Of a stretch of DNA of 22,447 bases, positions 7,910-15,146 are shown piece by piece; position 1 is the stretch's first letter; each line of letters opens with the position of its first letter. The DNA comes from DASZHJ01 sp035507155 (GTDB taxonomy: Bacteria > Pseudomonadota > Alphaproteobacteria > ATCC43930 > CGMCC-115725), in the NCBI GenBank assembly GCA_035507155.1, contig DATJOK010000021.1, forward strand, positions 1 through 22,447, in the 5' to 3' direction. The notes under the pieces are model-generated. The model worked only from the letters and a program-made list of their open reading frames with translations. It did no database searches and had not been told where the DNA came from. Made by a program: the position numbers and the translations under genes.

Positions 7910-8078
7910 CAAGGCCTCCCGCTATCCCGGCCGCAAATATCTGTATTTCGAGCGAGAACCGAAGCCGGGCTCGGCCGAGGCGGATCGGTTCGACATCCTG
8001 GCGGCGCTTATCAAGGCCTACGAGGATGAGCATTGGCCGATCGAGGCGCCGAGCCCGATCGCCGCCATCAAATCGTTC

Positions 8079-8279
8079 GTGGGATGGCGCGGCTATACCC
8101 AGGCGGATCTCGCGAAAGTGCTGGGCTCGCGCTCGCGCGCGTCGGAGATCCTGAACCGCCGCCGCTATCTCACTCTGGAGATGGCCTGGGCTCTGACGAA
8201 GAAGTGGGGCATTCCGGCCGCGAGTCTGATCCGCCCCTATAAGCTGCGGGACGCGCGCAAACGCCGGCCGGCGGCCTGA
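8079..8279 (+). CDS. HigA-like XRE-family helix-turn-helix protein, probably a 5'-truncated remnant
   Basis: From GTG 8079 the frame encodes 66 aa containing a complete helix-turn-helix (YTQADLAKVLG, then SRASEILNRRR) and the C-terminal GIPAASLIRPY typical of HigA/COG5499 antitoxins. The same frame is open back to 7878. Its upstream codons still read as the N-terminal half of this family (SAEADRFDILAALIKAYEDE, then HWPIEAPSPIAAIK, roughly 7971-8072). Between 7878 and 8079 there is no ATG, GTG or TTG. The family N-terminus has therefore lost its start, and the gene is either a decayed fragment behind cckA or a shortened protein starting at 8079. No toxin gene (HigB/RelE type) lies next to it. 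The helix-turn-helix recognition is good; whether it is expressed is doubtful. Confidence 0.55.
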   Translation: MGWRGYTQADLAKVLGSRSRASEILNRRRYLTLEMAWALTKKWGIPAASLIRPYKLRDARKRRPAA

Positions 8280-8366
8280 GGGCCGCTCTCTCTGTTCTCC
8301 AGCCGCAAGCCGCCCTTGCGGCGTCCTCCGCAAAAGCGCAGGCTTCCTCGCATCAAGGAGGCTCCC

Positions 8367-8825
8367 ATGGCAGAGAGCGATGCGGCGCGCCGGCCGCGGC
8401 TGGTCGGCATGAACCACGTGGCGATCGAGGTGGGCGATGTCGAGGTGGCGCTTGCCTTCTACGGCCGGATCTTCGACTTCACGCTGCGCGGCCGCGGCAA
8501 GGGCCAGGCCTTCATCGACATGGGTGACCAGTTCATCGCGCTGATGGAGGTGGCGAAGCCCGAGACCGGCGGCAGCCGCCATTTCGGCGTGGTGGTCGAC
8601 GATCGCTCGGCGGTGCGCGAGCTCGCGAAGGCGGCGGGCGCCGAGATGGTGCCGGGCCCCTTCCTCGACTTCCTCGATCCCTGGGGCAACCGGATCGAGG
8701 TGATCGCCTATCAGGATATCCAGTTCACCAAGGCGCCCCATGTGCTGCGCGGCATGGGGCTCAGCCTCGAGAAGACCGAGAAGGCGCGCCGCGAGCTCGC
8801 CGACAAAGGCATGGCGCCCGATTGA
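8367..8825 (+). CDS. VOC (glyoxalase/dioxygenase fold) family protein
   Basis: The 152-aa product has the paired beta-alpha-beta-beta-beta modules of the vicinal oxygen chelate superfamily: MNHVAIEVGDVEVALAFY in pieces at about 15-32, and HFGVVVDD at 72-79. DPWGNRIEVIAY at 104-115 is the hallmark end of the second module. H17, H72 and E111 are well placed to bind a divalent metal, so a metal-dependent enzyme is likely, but the substrate cannot be read from sequence. ATG 8367 was chosen because an AAGGAG lies 6 bases upstream; the TTG at 8316 in the same frame lacks this. It is followed after 28 bases by an NTF2-like gene on the same strand, suggesting a two-gene unit. Confidence 0.88.
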   Translation: MAESDAARRPRLVGMNHVAIEVGDVEVALAFYGRIFDFTLRGRGKGQAFIDMGDQFIALMEVAKPETGGSRHFGVVVDDRSAVRELAKAAGAEMVPGPFLDFLDPWGNRIEVIAYQDIQFTKAPHVLRGMGLSLEKTEKARRELADKGMAPD

Positions 8826-8853
8826 GCGACGAGTTTTTCAGATGGAGGAACCG

Positions 8854-9234
8854 ATGAGCGACGACGCGCGCTTCAAGAGCCTGACCCAGGCGGTGCAGCG
8901 CTATTTCGATCTCATGTACGACTGCGACTTGAGCCGCTTCGATCGCGTCTTCTATCCGAGCGCGCAGCTCCACGGCTTCCGCGACGGCAAGATGACGGTG
9001 TGGCCGATGGCGCAGTACAAGGAGATCCTCGCCGGCCGCAAATCGCCGCGCGCCCAGGGCTCGCCCCGCGAGGAGGCGATCCTGATGATGGACTTCGCCT
9101 CGCCGACCCAGGCGCTGGTCAAGGTGCGCGTGCGCATCAACGACATGCACTTCGTCGATCACCTGACCTATCACCTGATCGACGGCGAGTGGCTCATCAC
9201 CTCCAAGGGCTACTCGATGGAGCGCAAGGGCTGA
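8854..9234 (+). CDS. NTF2-like superfamily protein (lumazine-binding-like, SnoaL/DUF4440 group)
   Basis: The 126-aa product shows the NTF2-like cone fold pattern. A first helix (SLTQAVQRYFDLMYDCDLSRFDRVFYP, about residues 9-35, split here by family pattern) ends at the usual 'dusting' of a single-residue pocket. FRDGKMTVWPMAQYKEIL follows, then beta strands ILMMDFASPTQALVKVRVRI, and a last strand pair with DHLTYHLIDGEWLITSKGY. Putative lumazine-binding proteins have this layout. Function is unknown; such proteins can be small enzymes or ligand-binding partners. ATG 8854 is preceded by GGAGGAA; an in-frame ATG at 8842 would place that Shine-Dalgarno inside the gene. Its stop lies only 16 bases from the stop of the convergent membrane-protein gene. 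Confidence 0.85.
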   Translation: MSDDARFKSLTQAVQRYFDLMYDCDLSRFDRVFYPSAQLHGFRDGKMTVWPMAQYKEILAGRKSPRAQGSPREEAILMMDFASPTQALVKVRVRINDMHFVDHLTYHLIDGEWLITSKGYSMERKG

Positions 9235-9250
9235 GGAGCGGCGGCTGCGC

Positions 9251-10015
9251 TCAATCGGCCGCCTGCGCCGCTGGGTGGCTGCCGGCGCGCTGCGGCAGCG
9301 TGAGCAGGCAGAGGACGATGAAGCCGGCGATCGCCGCCGAGGCCAGCGGCCGGCTCCAGTCGAGACCGCCGGCGCTCAAGGGCTTGTCGAGGAAATCGCC
9401 GACCGTGGCGCCGAGCGGCCGCGTCAGGATGAAGGCGGCCCAGAACAGCGTCACCCGCGACATCCGCGTCCAGAAATAGGCTGCCGCGACCAGCACCAGG
9501 GCGCTGCCGAAGACGAGCGCGCCGCCGTCATAGCCGAGGTTCAGGGAGTCCGCCGTCCAGTCGCCGAGCGCGGTGCCGAGGGTCTGCGAGGCGGTGATCG
9601 CCGCCCAGTAGAAGGCTTCCGTCCACGGCGTCGACACGGTGCCGACGTCGATCGAGCCCTCGGACCAGTACCAGAGTCCGAGCACCGCGATCACGCACAG
9701 GAGCAGGATGGAGGCGCCGCCGGGATAGCCGATGCCGAGCGAGCGGTCGGCGAAATCCGCCATGGTGGTGCCGAAGGTTGTGGAGGCGACGATGGTCGCC
9801 CAGTAGAGCGCGGGATGGAACCGCTTCGCCGCGATCTGCCATCCCACCAGTGCCACCAGCACCGCGAGGAACAGGAGCGTGCCGGCGAGATAGCCCCAGT
9901 CGAGGGTCATCGTCACCGTATCGCCGCCGGTCTCGCCCAGCGTCGTCGCCGCGATCTTGATGATCCAGAAAATGAGAGTGACCTCGGGGACCTTGCTCAA
10001 GGTTCTGCTCGTCAC
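9251..10015 (-). CDS. Membrane protein with four DUF347 repeats (COG4705 family)
   Basis: The product (254 aa from GTG 10015) is an integral membrane protein built of four related units. They read KVPEVTLIFWIIKIAATTLGE, YWATIVASTTFGTTMADF, YWAAITASQTLGTALGDW and FWAAFILTRPLGATVGDF, each with an aromatic start, a Thr/Leu-Gly core and a Gly/Ala-Asp end. This is the repeat of unknown function DUF347 that defines COG4705 proteins; their substrate or role is not established. I prefer GTG 10015 (giving MTSRTLSKVPEV) because AAGGAG lies 9 bases upstream and family members start just before KVPEV; an ATG at 10054 adds 13 residues and would put that site inside the gene. It stands alone on its strand. 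Confidence 0.82.
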   Translation of the reverse strand: MTSRTLSKVPEVTLIFWIIKIAATTLGETGGDTVTMTLDWGYLAGTLLFLAVLVALVGWQIAAKRFHPALYWATIVASTTFGTTMADFADRSLGIGYPGGASILLLCVIAVLGLWYWSEGSIDVGTVSTPWTEAFYWAAITASQTLGTALGDWTADSLNLGYDGGALVFGSALVLVAAAYFWTRMSRVTLFWAAFILTRPLGATVGDFLDKPLSAGGLDWSRPLASAAIAGFIVLCLLTLPQRAGSHPAAQAAD

Positions 10016-10284
10016 GGCCACAAGCTCCTTCGAGGTGCACGCACAAACATCCATGCCGCGCCGAGTCCGAGCGCAGCACAGCGGTCATTTATACAGCCTG
10101 TCCGATGGCGGCAAGGTGGCTGCCGGATGAAATCTCGTAAACCAATGCACGCGCTCATCGATGGCAGGCGCGGCATCCCTCTGAGCGCTCCGGGCAATCG
10201 CTGCTCGGGCCGCGACCTCGACGATCCCCTTCATGCCTTTGTCCTCGCTGCACCGCGGGCGAGCGCGCTGTCAGGCCGCCGAGA

Positions 10285-11733
10285 TCAGCGTGGCGGCATG
10301 CCTTGCGGGGCGGGCGAGATGGTGAGGCTGCCCGGCGTCACGTCCTGGGAGTGATCGACCGGCAGTGGCGCCGACGTCGCCGCGGCGGATGGCGCGGCGG
10401 GCACCGGCTGGCTCTCGACGCCGAGCATGTGGGGCTCGCGCCCCTTCACATAGGTGACGCCGTCGATCGTCACCAAGTCCTGGGGCGGAATCACCGGCTC
10501 GCTGCTCTCGGGCCGCACACGGTCCTCGCGGGTCGCCGTCTCCGTCGGCTTTTTCCGGGCGGCTTCGCGAGCCGCGGGCGCGGCGGGCTGCGCCGCCTCC
10601 TTCGTCGGCGGCGAGGTCACCGCCGGCGCGCTTCGCACCGGCGCCGGCGATGGCGGGACGGCCGCGGTCTGCGCAGGCAGGGCGGCGGGAGCGCTGGCCG
10701 TGCCGGCGGCGCGCGAAGTCTGCGCCACGGGCGGTGTCGCGGGCGCGCTCGGCGGCGACGGGGCGAGCGCCTGATCGGTCGGCGCTGTCGCTGCCGCGCT
10801 CGTCGGCGTCGGCGTGGTCGGAGCAGCAGCGGCGGCATCCGCCGGCGCGCTTGCGGGCGGCGTCTCCGGTGGAGCCGCGGGCATCGGCGCGGTGGTCGCG
10901 GCGGGGGCGAGGCTCGCGGTGGGCGCGCCGCTTCCGGTCGAGGCGTTGTGCTGCAGCAGCACCAGGATGACCGCGGCGACCACCAGCGCGGTGGCGATCG
11001 CCAGCCCCGGCAGCATCCGGCTGCGCGCCAGCCAGCTCTCCCAGATCGGCGGCTCCAGATCGAAGCTGCGCGGCCGGGGATCGACCGCATCGATGCGAGG
11101 ATCGATCCTGCCGAGCCGCGGCGCTGTCGGCTGCGGCTCGGCCGCATCCGGCGGTGTCGCAGCATGCTCGCCGCGCGCCGCCGCCGCGGCGGCATCCGGC
11201 AACGCGACGGAAGGTTCCGCCTCTGCTTGCGGTGGGAGCGCGAGCTCGGGCTCCGCCTCGCCGGCGCGCTGCACCTGCCGCAGATCGGGGAAATGCGCCT
11301 GCAGCGTGGCGATCGCCGTCCGGGTCCAGCCGGGATTGCGGATGAAGGGCGCCGCCTCGAAAGCCTTGCCGAGGCGCAGCCCGACCTGCCGCAGCTCGCC
11401 GCGGCCCACGGTCAACGCCACGATCGGTGCCGATGCCTCGCTGAATTCCGGCAAGCCGGCCTTGCGCAGCAGCGCGACCAGTCGTGGCACCGCGCGGTCC
11501 GGCCGCGCGGGCGCGACATCGATCAGCGCGATGCCGCGCTCGGGATGGAGCGCGATATAGAGGCCGCCATAGATCTCCGGGCCCTTGCCGTCGAAAGGAG
11601 CGAGTCCGCCGCGGCGGAACACGCTCCAGGGCGGCGGCAGCATCGCCAGCGCTGTGCCGAGCCCGTTGCCGGGACCGAGGCTCTGCGGGGCGGCGCTATT
11701 CTCTTGCTCGGGTCTGACTTGATTTGCTCTCAC
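10285..11733 (-). CDS. Ala/Pro-rich single-span membrane protein of unknown function
   Basis: I do not recognise the family. From GTG 11733 the product has 482 aa. Residues about 30-155 form a folded-looking N-terminal domain (FRRGGLAPFDGKGPEIYGG, LHPERGIALIDVAP, then an amphipathic RLVALLRKAGLPEF segment). A linker leads to one membrane segment (about 241-260, LPGLAIATALVVAAVILVLL). After this comes about 160 residues of Ala/Pro/Thr-rich low complexity, ending in a small conserved-looking module (VTIDGVTYVKGREPHMLG). The layout suggests a cytoplasmic domain anchored in the inner membrane with a periplasmic extended tail, as in TonB-like or envelope-spanning linkers, but this is inference. 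The start is uncertain: TTG 11814, ATG 11787, GTG 11733 and ATG 11643 are all open and none has a good Shine-Dalgarno. Confidence 0.65.
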   Translation of the reverse strand: MRANQVRPEQENSAAPQSLGPGNGLGTALAMLPPPWSVFRRGGLAPFDGKGPEIYGGLYIALHPERGIALIDVAPARPDRAVPRLVALLRKAGLPEFSEASAPIVALTVGRGELRQVGLRLGKAFEAAPFIRNPGWTRTAIATLQAHFPDLRQVQRAGEAEPELALPPQAEAEPSVALPDAAAAAARGEHAATPPDAAEPQPTAPRLGRIDPRIDAVDPRPRSFDLEPPIWESWLARSRMLPGLAIATALVVAAVILVLLQHNASTGSGAPTASLAPAATTAPMPAAPPETPPASAPADAAAAAPTTPTPTSAAATAPTDQALAPSPPSAPATPPVAQTSRAAGTASAPAALPAQTAAVPPSPAPVRSAPAVTSPPTKEAAQPAAPAAREAARKKPTETATREDRVRPESSEPVIPPQDLVTIDGVTYVKGREPHMLGVESQPVPAAPSAAATSAPLPVDHSQDVTPGSLTISPAPQGMPPR

Positions 11734-12002
11734 GATTCGGAACCATGATTGGTGTGTGCCGTTCGACGCTCGACGAAGCGCGTCCATCCGGACGCGCGTC
11801 CCGCCTCGATGCAATCGGCCGCAGCGCGGCCCGCGGGTCTGCCGAAGCAGCAGGCGTCAGACTAGCAGCCGGGCCTTGCTCCGGTCAGCCGCCGCCCGCC
11901 GCAAAACGGTGCTGATGCGAAAAAGGATTCAACGGCCGAAAAGTTGCACGAGCGCGCGAATAATTTCCGCGTCAGGAAATGAGCGCGCGTGCCGGCCGAG
12001 GC

Positions 12003-12233
12003 TCAGCTCGCGCCTTCACGACGGCGCAGATTGGGTTCCGGCGGCTGGAATTTCTTCGCGCCGACCGCGCGCAGGCCGCCCGGCGCCTCGGGGTCGACGA
12101 CCACCACCTGCCGGCAGTTGGCGCAGACCACGCGGTCGCCGGCCTCGACCGTCTTCGGACCAGTGAAGCGCGTGTGCCTGCAATGCGGACAGAGAGCGGC
12201 GCTGCCCGCGATGGTGTAGGAGACGCCTGCCAT
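12003..12233 (-). CDS. Small zinc-ribbon protein
   Basis: The 76-aa product carries two CxxC knuckles, C15-PH-C18 and C37-AN-C40, separated by 18 residues. This is the spacing of a zinc ribbon, so it very likely binds one structural zinc. A short basic tail (LRRREGAS) follows. There is no signal peptide and the family is not one I can name; such proteins may bind nucleic acid or act as small redox or adaptor proteins. ATG 12233 is chosen because AAGG lies 7 bases upstream; a GTG at 12263 would only add ten residues (MHPSRKEGDF). It is monocistronic as far as can be seen. Confidence 0.7.
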   Translation of the reverse strand: MAGVSYTIAGSAALCPHCRHTRFTGPKTVEAGDRVVCANCRQVVVVDPEAPGGLRAVGAKKFQPPEPNLRRREGAS

Positions 12234-12438
12234 GAAATCGCCTTCTTTCCGGGAGGGATGCACTTCCTATAGCCGATATCCGGCTCGCTTCGAAAGTCCG
12301 CGCGTGTCTCGCCTGCGGCGCTAGTACCGATGGGGTATTCCGAGTTTCGGTTGCAGCGACGTCGGGGACAACAGCGGGGCAGATCTGAAACCAAATATAA
12401 TCGCCGCAACTCCTCGCCCGCCGCGCGATTGCGTTGCC

Positions 12439-12612
12439 ATGGCTGATTTCATCGAACATTTGGCGTGCGCCCTCATCGAAGCGCATGGGGACGACGCGGT
12501 CAGCTTCGCCGAGCAAGCCCTCCACAACGTCCGTAGCCGCGGCCTCGCCGATCGCGTTGCCGAGTGGGAGCGGGTGATCGAGACCGTGCGGAGGATGCAG
12601 AGCGGCGGGTGA
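12439..12612 (+). CDS. 57-aa small hypothetical protein
   Basis: ATG 12439 opens a 57-aa frame reading MADFIEHLACALIEAHGDDA, VSFAEQALHNVRSRGLADRV, then AEWERVIETVRRMQSGG. It is an all-helical, acidic-amphipathic pattern with codon positions rich in G/C at the third base. It resembles small alphaproteobacterial proteins of 55-70 aa that I recall with the pattern 'liDqHGddA...A...ad.l...gd..g...W..il.ave.l', but no name exists that I know. No clear Shine-Dalgarno is present. A perfect TATAAT at 12396-12401 lies 37 bases upstream in otherwise GC-rich DNA, though without a convincing -35 hexamer. Confidence 0.55.
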   Translation: MADFIEHLACALIEAHGDDAVSFAEQALHNVRSRGLADRVAEWERVIETVRRMQSGG

Positions 12613-12712
12613 GATCCGCCGCGGCCAAATTTGCCGCTTCCTTGTCCTGCTTCCGGAGCAGCATCCGAGATTAGAGTGTCTGCATCGTTTTCGATCCGAT
12701 GCGAGGGCGCTC

Positions 12713-13279
12713 ATGCAGAAGATGGGAGCGGCAGGGACGGGGGCGCTCGCGCTTCTGGCATTCTGCGGCGTCGGGACGGCCGAGGCCGGCATCATTCCGC
12801 TCGGCAGCTTCTCCGGCCCTGCGACCGCGTCCATCGGCGATGCCGGCCTCGACGGTCCGTTCGCCGACGACTTCACCTTTACGATCGCGCCCGGCGCGCC
12901 GCTGCTCTTCTCGGCCTCGCTCAGCACCGGCTTCACCAATTTCCTCTTCGACATTCCGGACCTGGCGGGAATGCTCCTCGACGGCGCGACGCCGGTGGAG
13001 GCGGGCACCGCGACGACGACGCATCGTCCCGAGGGCTTCCCCTCCTTCAACCTCGCCTTCGATCCGGTAGCGCTCGGCCCCGGCAACTACAGCCTCGACG
13101 TCACCGGCACCGCCATCCCCGCCTTTCCCGGCCCGACTGCCGGTTTCGACGGCGCGATCACGCTCGCCGCCGCGCCGGTGATCATGGCGGAGCCGGCGAG
13201 CCTGTCCCTGCTGCTGACCGGGCTGGCGGCGCTGGCCTCCGGGCTGCTGGCGCGCCGATTCCTCGCCACCCCGCGGTGA
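12713..13279 (+). CDS. PEP-CTERM-like exported protein (FxDxF type)
   Basis: The 188-aa product has an N-terminal signal peptide (about residues 1-25, cleavage after AEA). A beta-rich Gly/Ala/Thr body contains FADDFTF and LFDIPDL, reminiscent of FxDxF-type PEP-CTERM proteins. The C-terminal tail has the sorting layout: a short motif (AEPASL, in place of the usual PEP), a hydrophobic helix (LSLLLTGLAALASGLL) and an Arg-containing end (ARRF). Such proteins are exported and processed by an exosortase, and are tied to extracellular polysaccharide or surface matrix. No exosortase gene is visible in the window. ATG 12713 follows GAGG at a normal distance. A hairpin ending near 13320 may terminate it. 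Confidence 0.75.
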   Translation: MQKMGAAGTGALALLAFCGVGTAEAGIIPLGSFSGPATASIGDAGLDGPFADDFTFTIAPGAPLLFSASLSTGFTNFLFDIPDLAGMLLDGATPVEAGTATTTHRPEGFPSFNLAFDPVALGPGNYSLDVTGTAIPAFPGPTAGFDGAITLAAAPVIMAEPASLSLLLTGLAALASGLLARRFLATPR

Positions 13280-13297
13280 GGCACGTGGCGCGCTCGC

Positions 13298-13320
13298 GGC
13301 CGCCCGGGAAGCGGGCGGTC
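13298..13320 (+). terminator. Possible intrinsic terminator after the PEP-CTERM-like gene
   Basis: A GC-rich inverted repeat forms a nine-pair stem (CCGCCCG against CGGGCGG plus flanking pairs, one G-T) around the loop GGAAG. It is followed by a poor T stretch (GCTTTCCTC). The position 18 bases after the stop codon fits a terminator. The weak T-run makes it tentative. Confidence 0.35.
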
Positions 13321-13447
13321 GCTTTCCTCGCCAGCCCGCGTCGCTTCTCACGACTTTGAGCGAGCGCTCCTAAGCGCGGCCGCGCGGTCTCGTTCCGGAC
13401 GGTCGAAAGTCCATTCCTGACAGGACCTTGAACATGAGCTCACAGGA

Positions 13448-13462
13448 GAACGAAGAAAGAAC
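13448..13462. promoter_or_regulatory. LexA (SOS) box of recA
   Basis: GAAC, seven bases, GAAC is an exact match to the alphaproteobacterial LexA operator GTTC-N7-GTTC/GAAC-N7-GAAC. It lies directly upstream of a candidate -35 element for recA. Further GAAC tetramers at 13430 and 13473 do not have the right spacing. RecA is the textbook SOS target, so damage-inducible control is expected. Confidence 0.8.
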
Positions 13463-13490
13463 TTGCGCAGGGGAACAAACTGCGTACGAT
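13463..13490 (+). promoter_or_regulatory. Candidate recA promoter
   Basis: TTGCGC (13463-13468), a 16-base spacer and TACGAT (13485-13490) form a reasonable sigma-70-like pair, abutting the LexA box, so LexA binding would block polymerase. It predicts a leader of about 120 bases. The hexamers are seen; promoter activity is inferred. Confidence 0.4.
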
Positions 13491-13614
13491 GGTGTCCGGG
13501 TCGGCGAGGACTGGGGTCCGGGCGCGCCGGACCTGGGCGCCGAGGCGGCGCCGCCCTGGGTTGAGGAAGGGTGCGTTGCGTCGCTCGGGACCGATATGGA
13601 ATAAGGAGGGTGCG

Positions 13615-14700
<1,086 letters not shown>

Positions 14701-14727
14701 CCTCAGCGCGAGGTTGCAGGAGGGAAG

Positions 14728-14756
14728 CGGCGCCGTCCCCGGCGCCGTTTTCTTTT
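14728..14756 (+). terminator. Rho-independent terminator of recA
   Basis: Two copies of the self-complementary CGGCGCCG surround TCCC, giving an eight-pair GC stem with a four-base loop, followed directly by TTTTCTTTT. It begins 28 bases after the recA stop. This is a strong intrinsic terminator. Confidence 0.88.
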
Positions 14757-14785
14757 GGGCACGCCGGCGGCGTAAAAGTGAATGT

Positions 14786-14989
14786 GCGAAACGAAGCCAA
14801 TTTCCGAGGCGGGGGAGGGATCAAGGAAAGAAAAAGAAGAGAAATTTCACCACGGAGACGCAGAGGACACGGAGAAGGGCGCGGTCGCGACGCCCGCTGG
14901 AAATCCTCCGTGGCCTCCGTGGCGAAGTCCGAAGTTTGCCTGCGGCGCATTCGATCAGGGACATGCGGTCTGCGAAACGAACCCAATTT
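14786..14989. repeat. Pair of 18-base direct repeats enclosing a 'CACGGAG' inverted-repeat element
   Basis: GCGAAACGAAGCCAATTT at 14786-14803 recurs with one change at 14972-14989. Between them lies an imperfect inverted repeat. One arm (14845-14878) begins TTTCACCACGGAGACGCAG and goes on to GGACACGGAG; the other (14905-14926) reads CCTCCGTGGCCTCCGTGG. Both kinds of sequence are of the type dispersed through intergenic DNA of many genomes and readily produce spurious short ORFs. Together with the following element it fills most of the 390-base gap between the recA terminator and thiG, where I see no gene. Confidence 0.65.
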
Positions 14990-14990
14990 G

Positions 14991-15133
14991 CCCTCACCCT
15001 CCCAGCGCTGGGCGCTGGGTCCCTCCCTCTCCCGCAAAGCGGGAGAGGGGCCGCTTGGCCCGGCGCTTGAGAGCCCCTCGCCCACGCAGTGGGAGAGGGA
15101 GGGGCCCGGCGCGCAGCGGCGGGAGGGTGAGGG
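14991..15133. repeat. 143-base intergenic palindromic element with 13-base perfect terminal inverted repeats
   Basis: The ends CCCTCACCCTCCC (14991-15003) and GGGAGGGTGAGGG (15121-15133) are perfect inverted repeats. Inside is a strong hairpin, CCCTCTCCCGC and GCGGGAGAGGG around AAA (15025-15049), and a second related arm (GGGAGAGGGAGGGG near 15091-15104). No coding frame explains it. It resembles the CTCTCCCGC/GCGGGAGAG class of dispersed palindromes in alphaproteobacteria. It lies 13 bases after the thiG stop and may also stop or stabilise the thi transcript. Confidence 0.7.
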
Positions 15134-15146
15134 GATATCGCCGCCG

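Noticed and set aside
4472..7912. Very long leftward open frame (1146 aa) opposite flhB and cckA.
   Set aside because: It is a shadow of two well-supported rightward genes in GC-rich DNA. Its translation is rich in His, Arg, Ala and Glu with no family pattern.
5434..8154. 906-aa rightward open frame overlapping cckA.
   Set aside because: It is in the wrong frame, Arg/Pro/Ala-rich, and without motifs; the cckA frame has a full domain set.
10016..10284. Search for a gene or RNA in the gap upstream of the DUF347 gene.
   Set aside because: Only short shadows (such as a leftward 61-aa frame) were found, with no Shine-Dalgarno, motif or clear promoter.
12016..13086. Leftward 356-aa frame spanning the zinc-ribbon gene, the small ORF and part of the PEP-CTERM-like gene.
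   Set aside because: It is composed of out-of-frame shadows, with low-complexity composition and no motif.
13489..13614. N-terminal extension of recA.
   Set aside because: The strong Shine-Dalgarno and the family N-terminus both select ATG 13615; the extension lies in the leader.
14991..15133. Possible CRISPR or insertion sequence in the repeat-rich gap.
   Set aside because: There is no regular repeat/spacer pattern and no transposase frame; the arms are inverted, as in intergenic palindromic elements.
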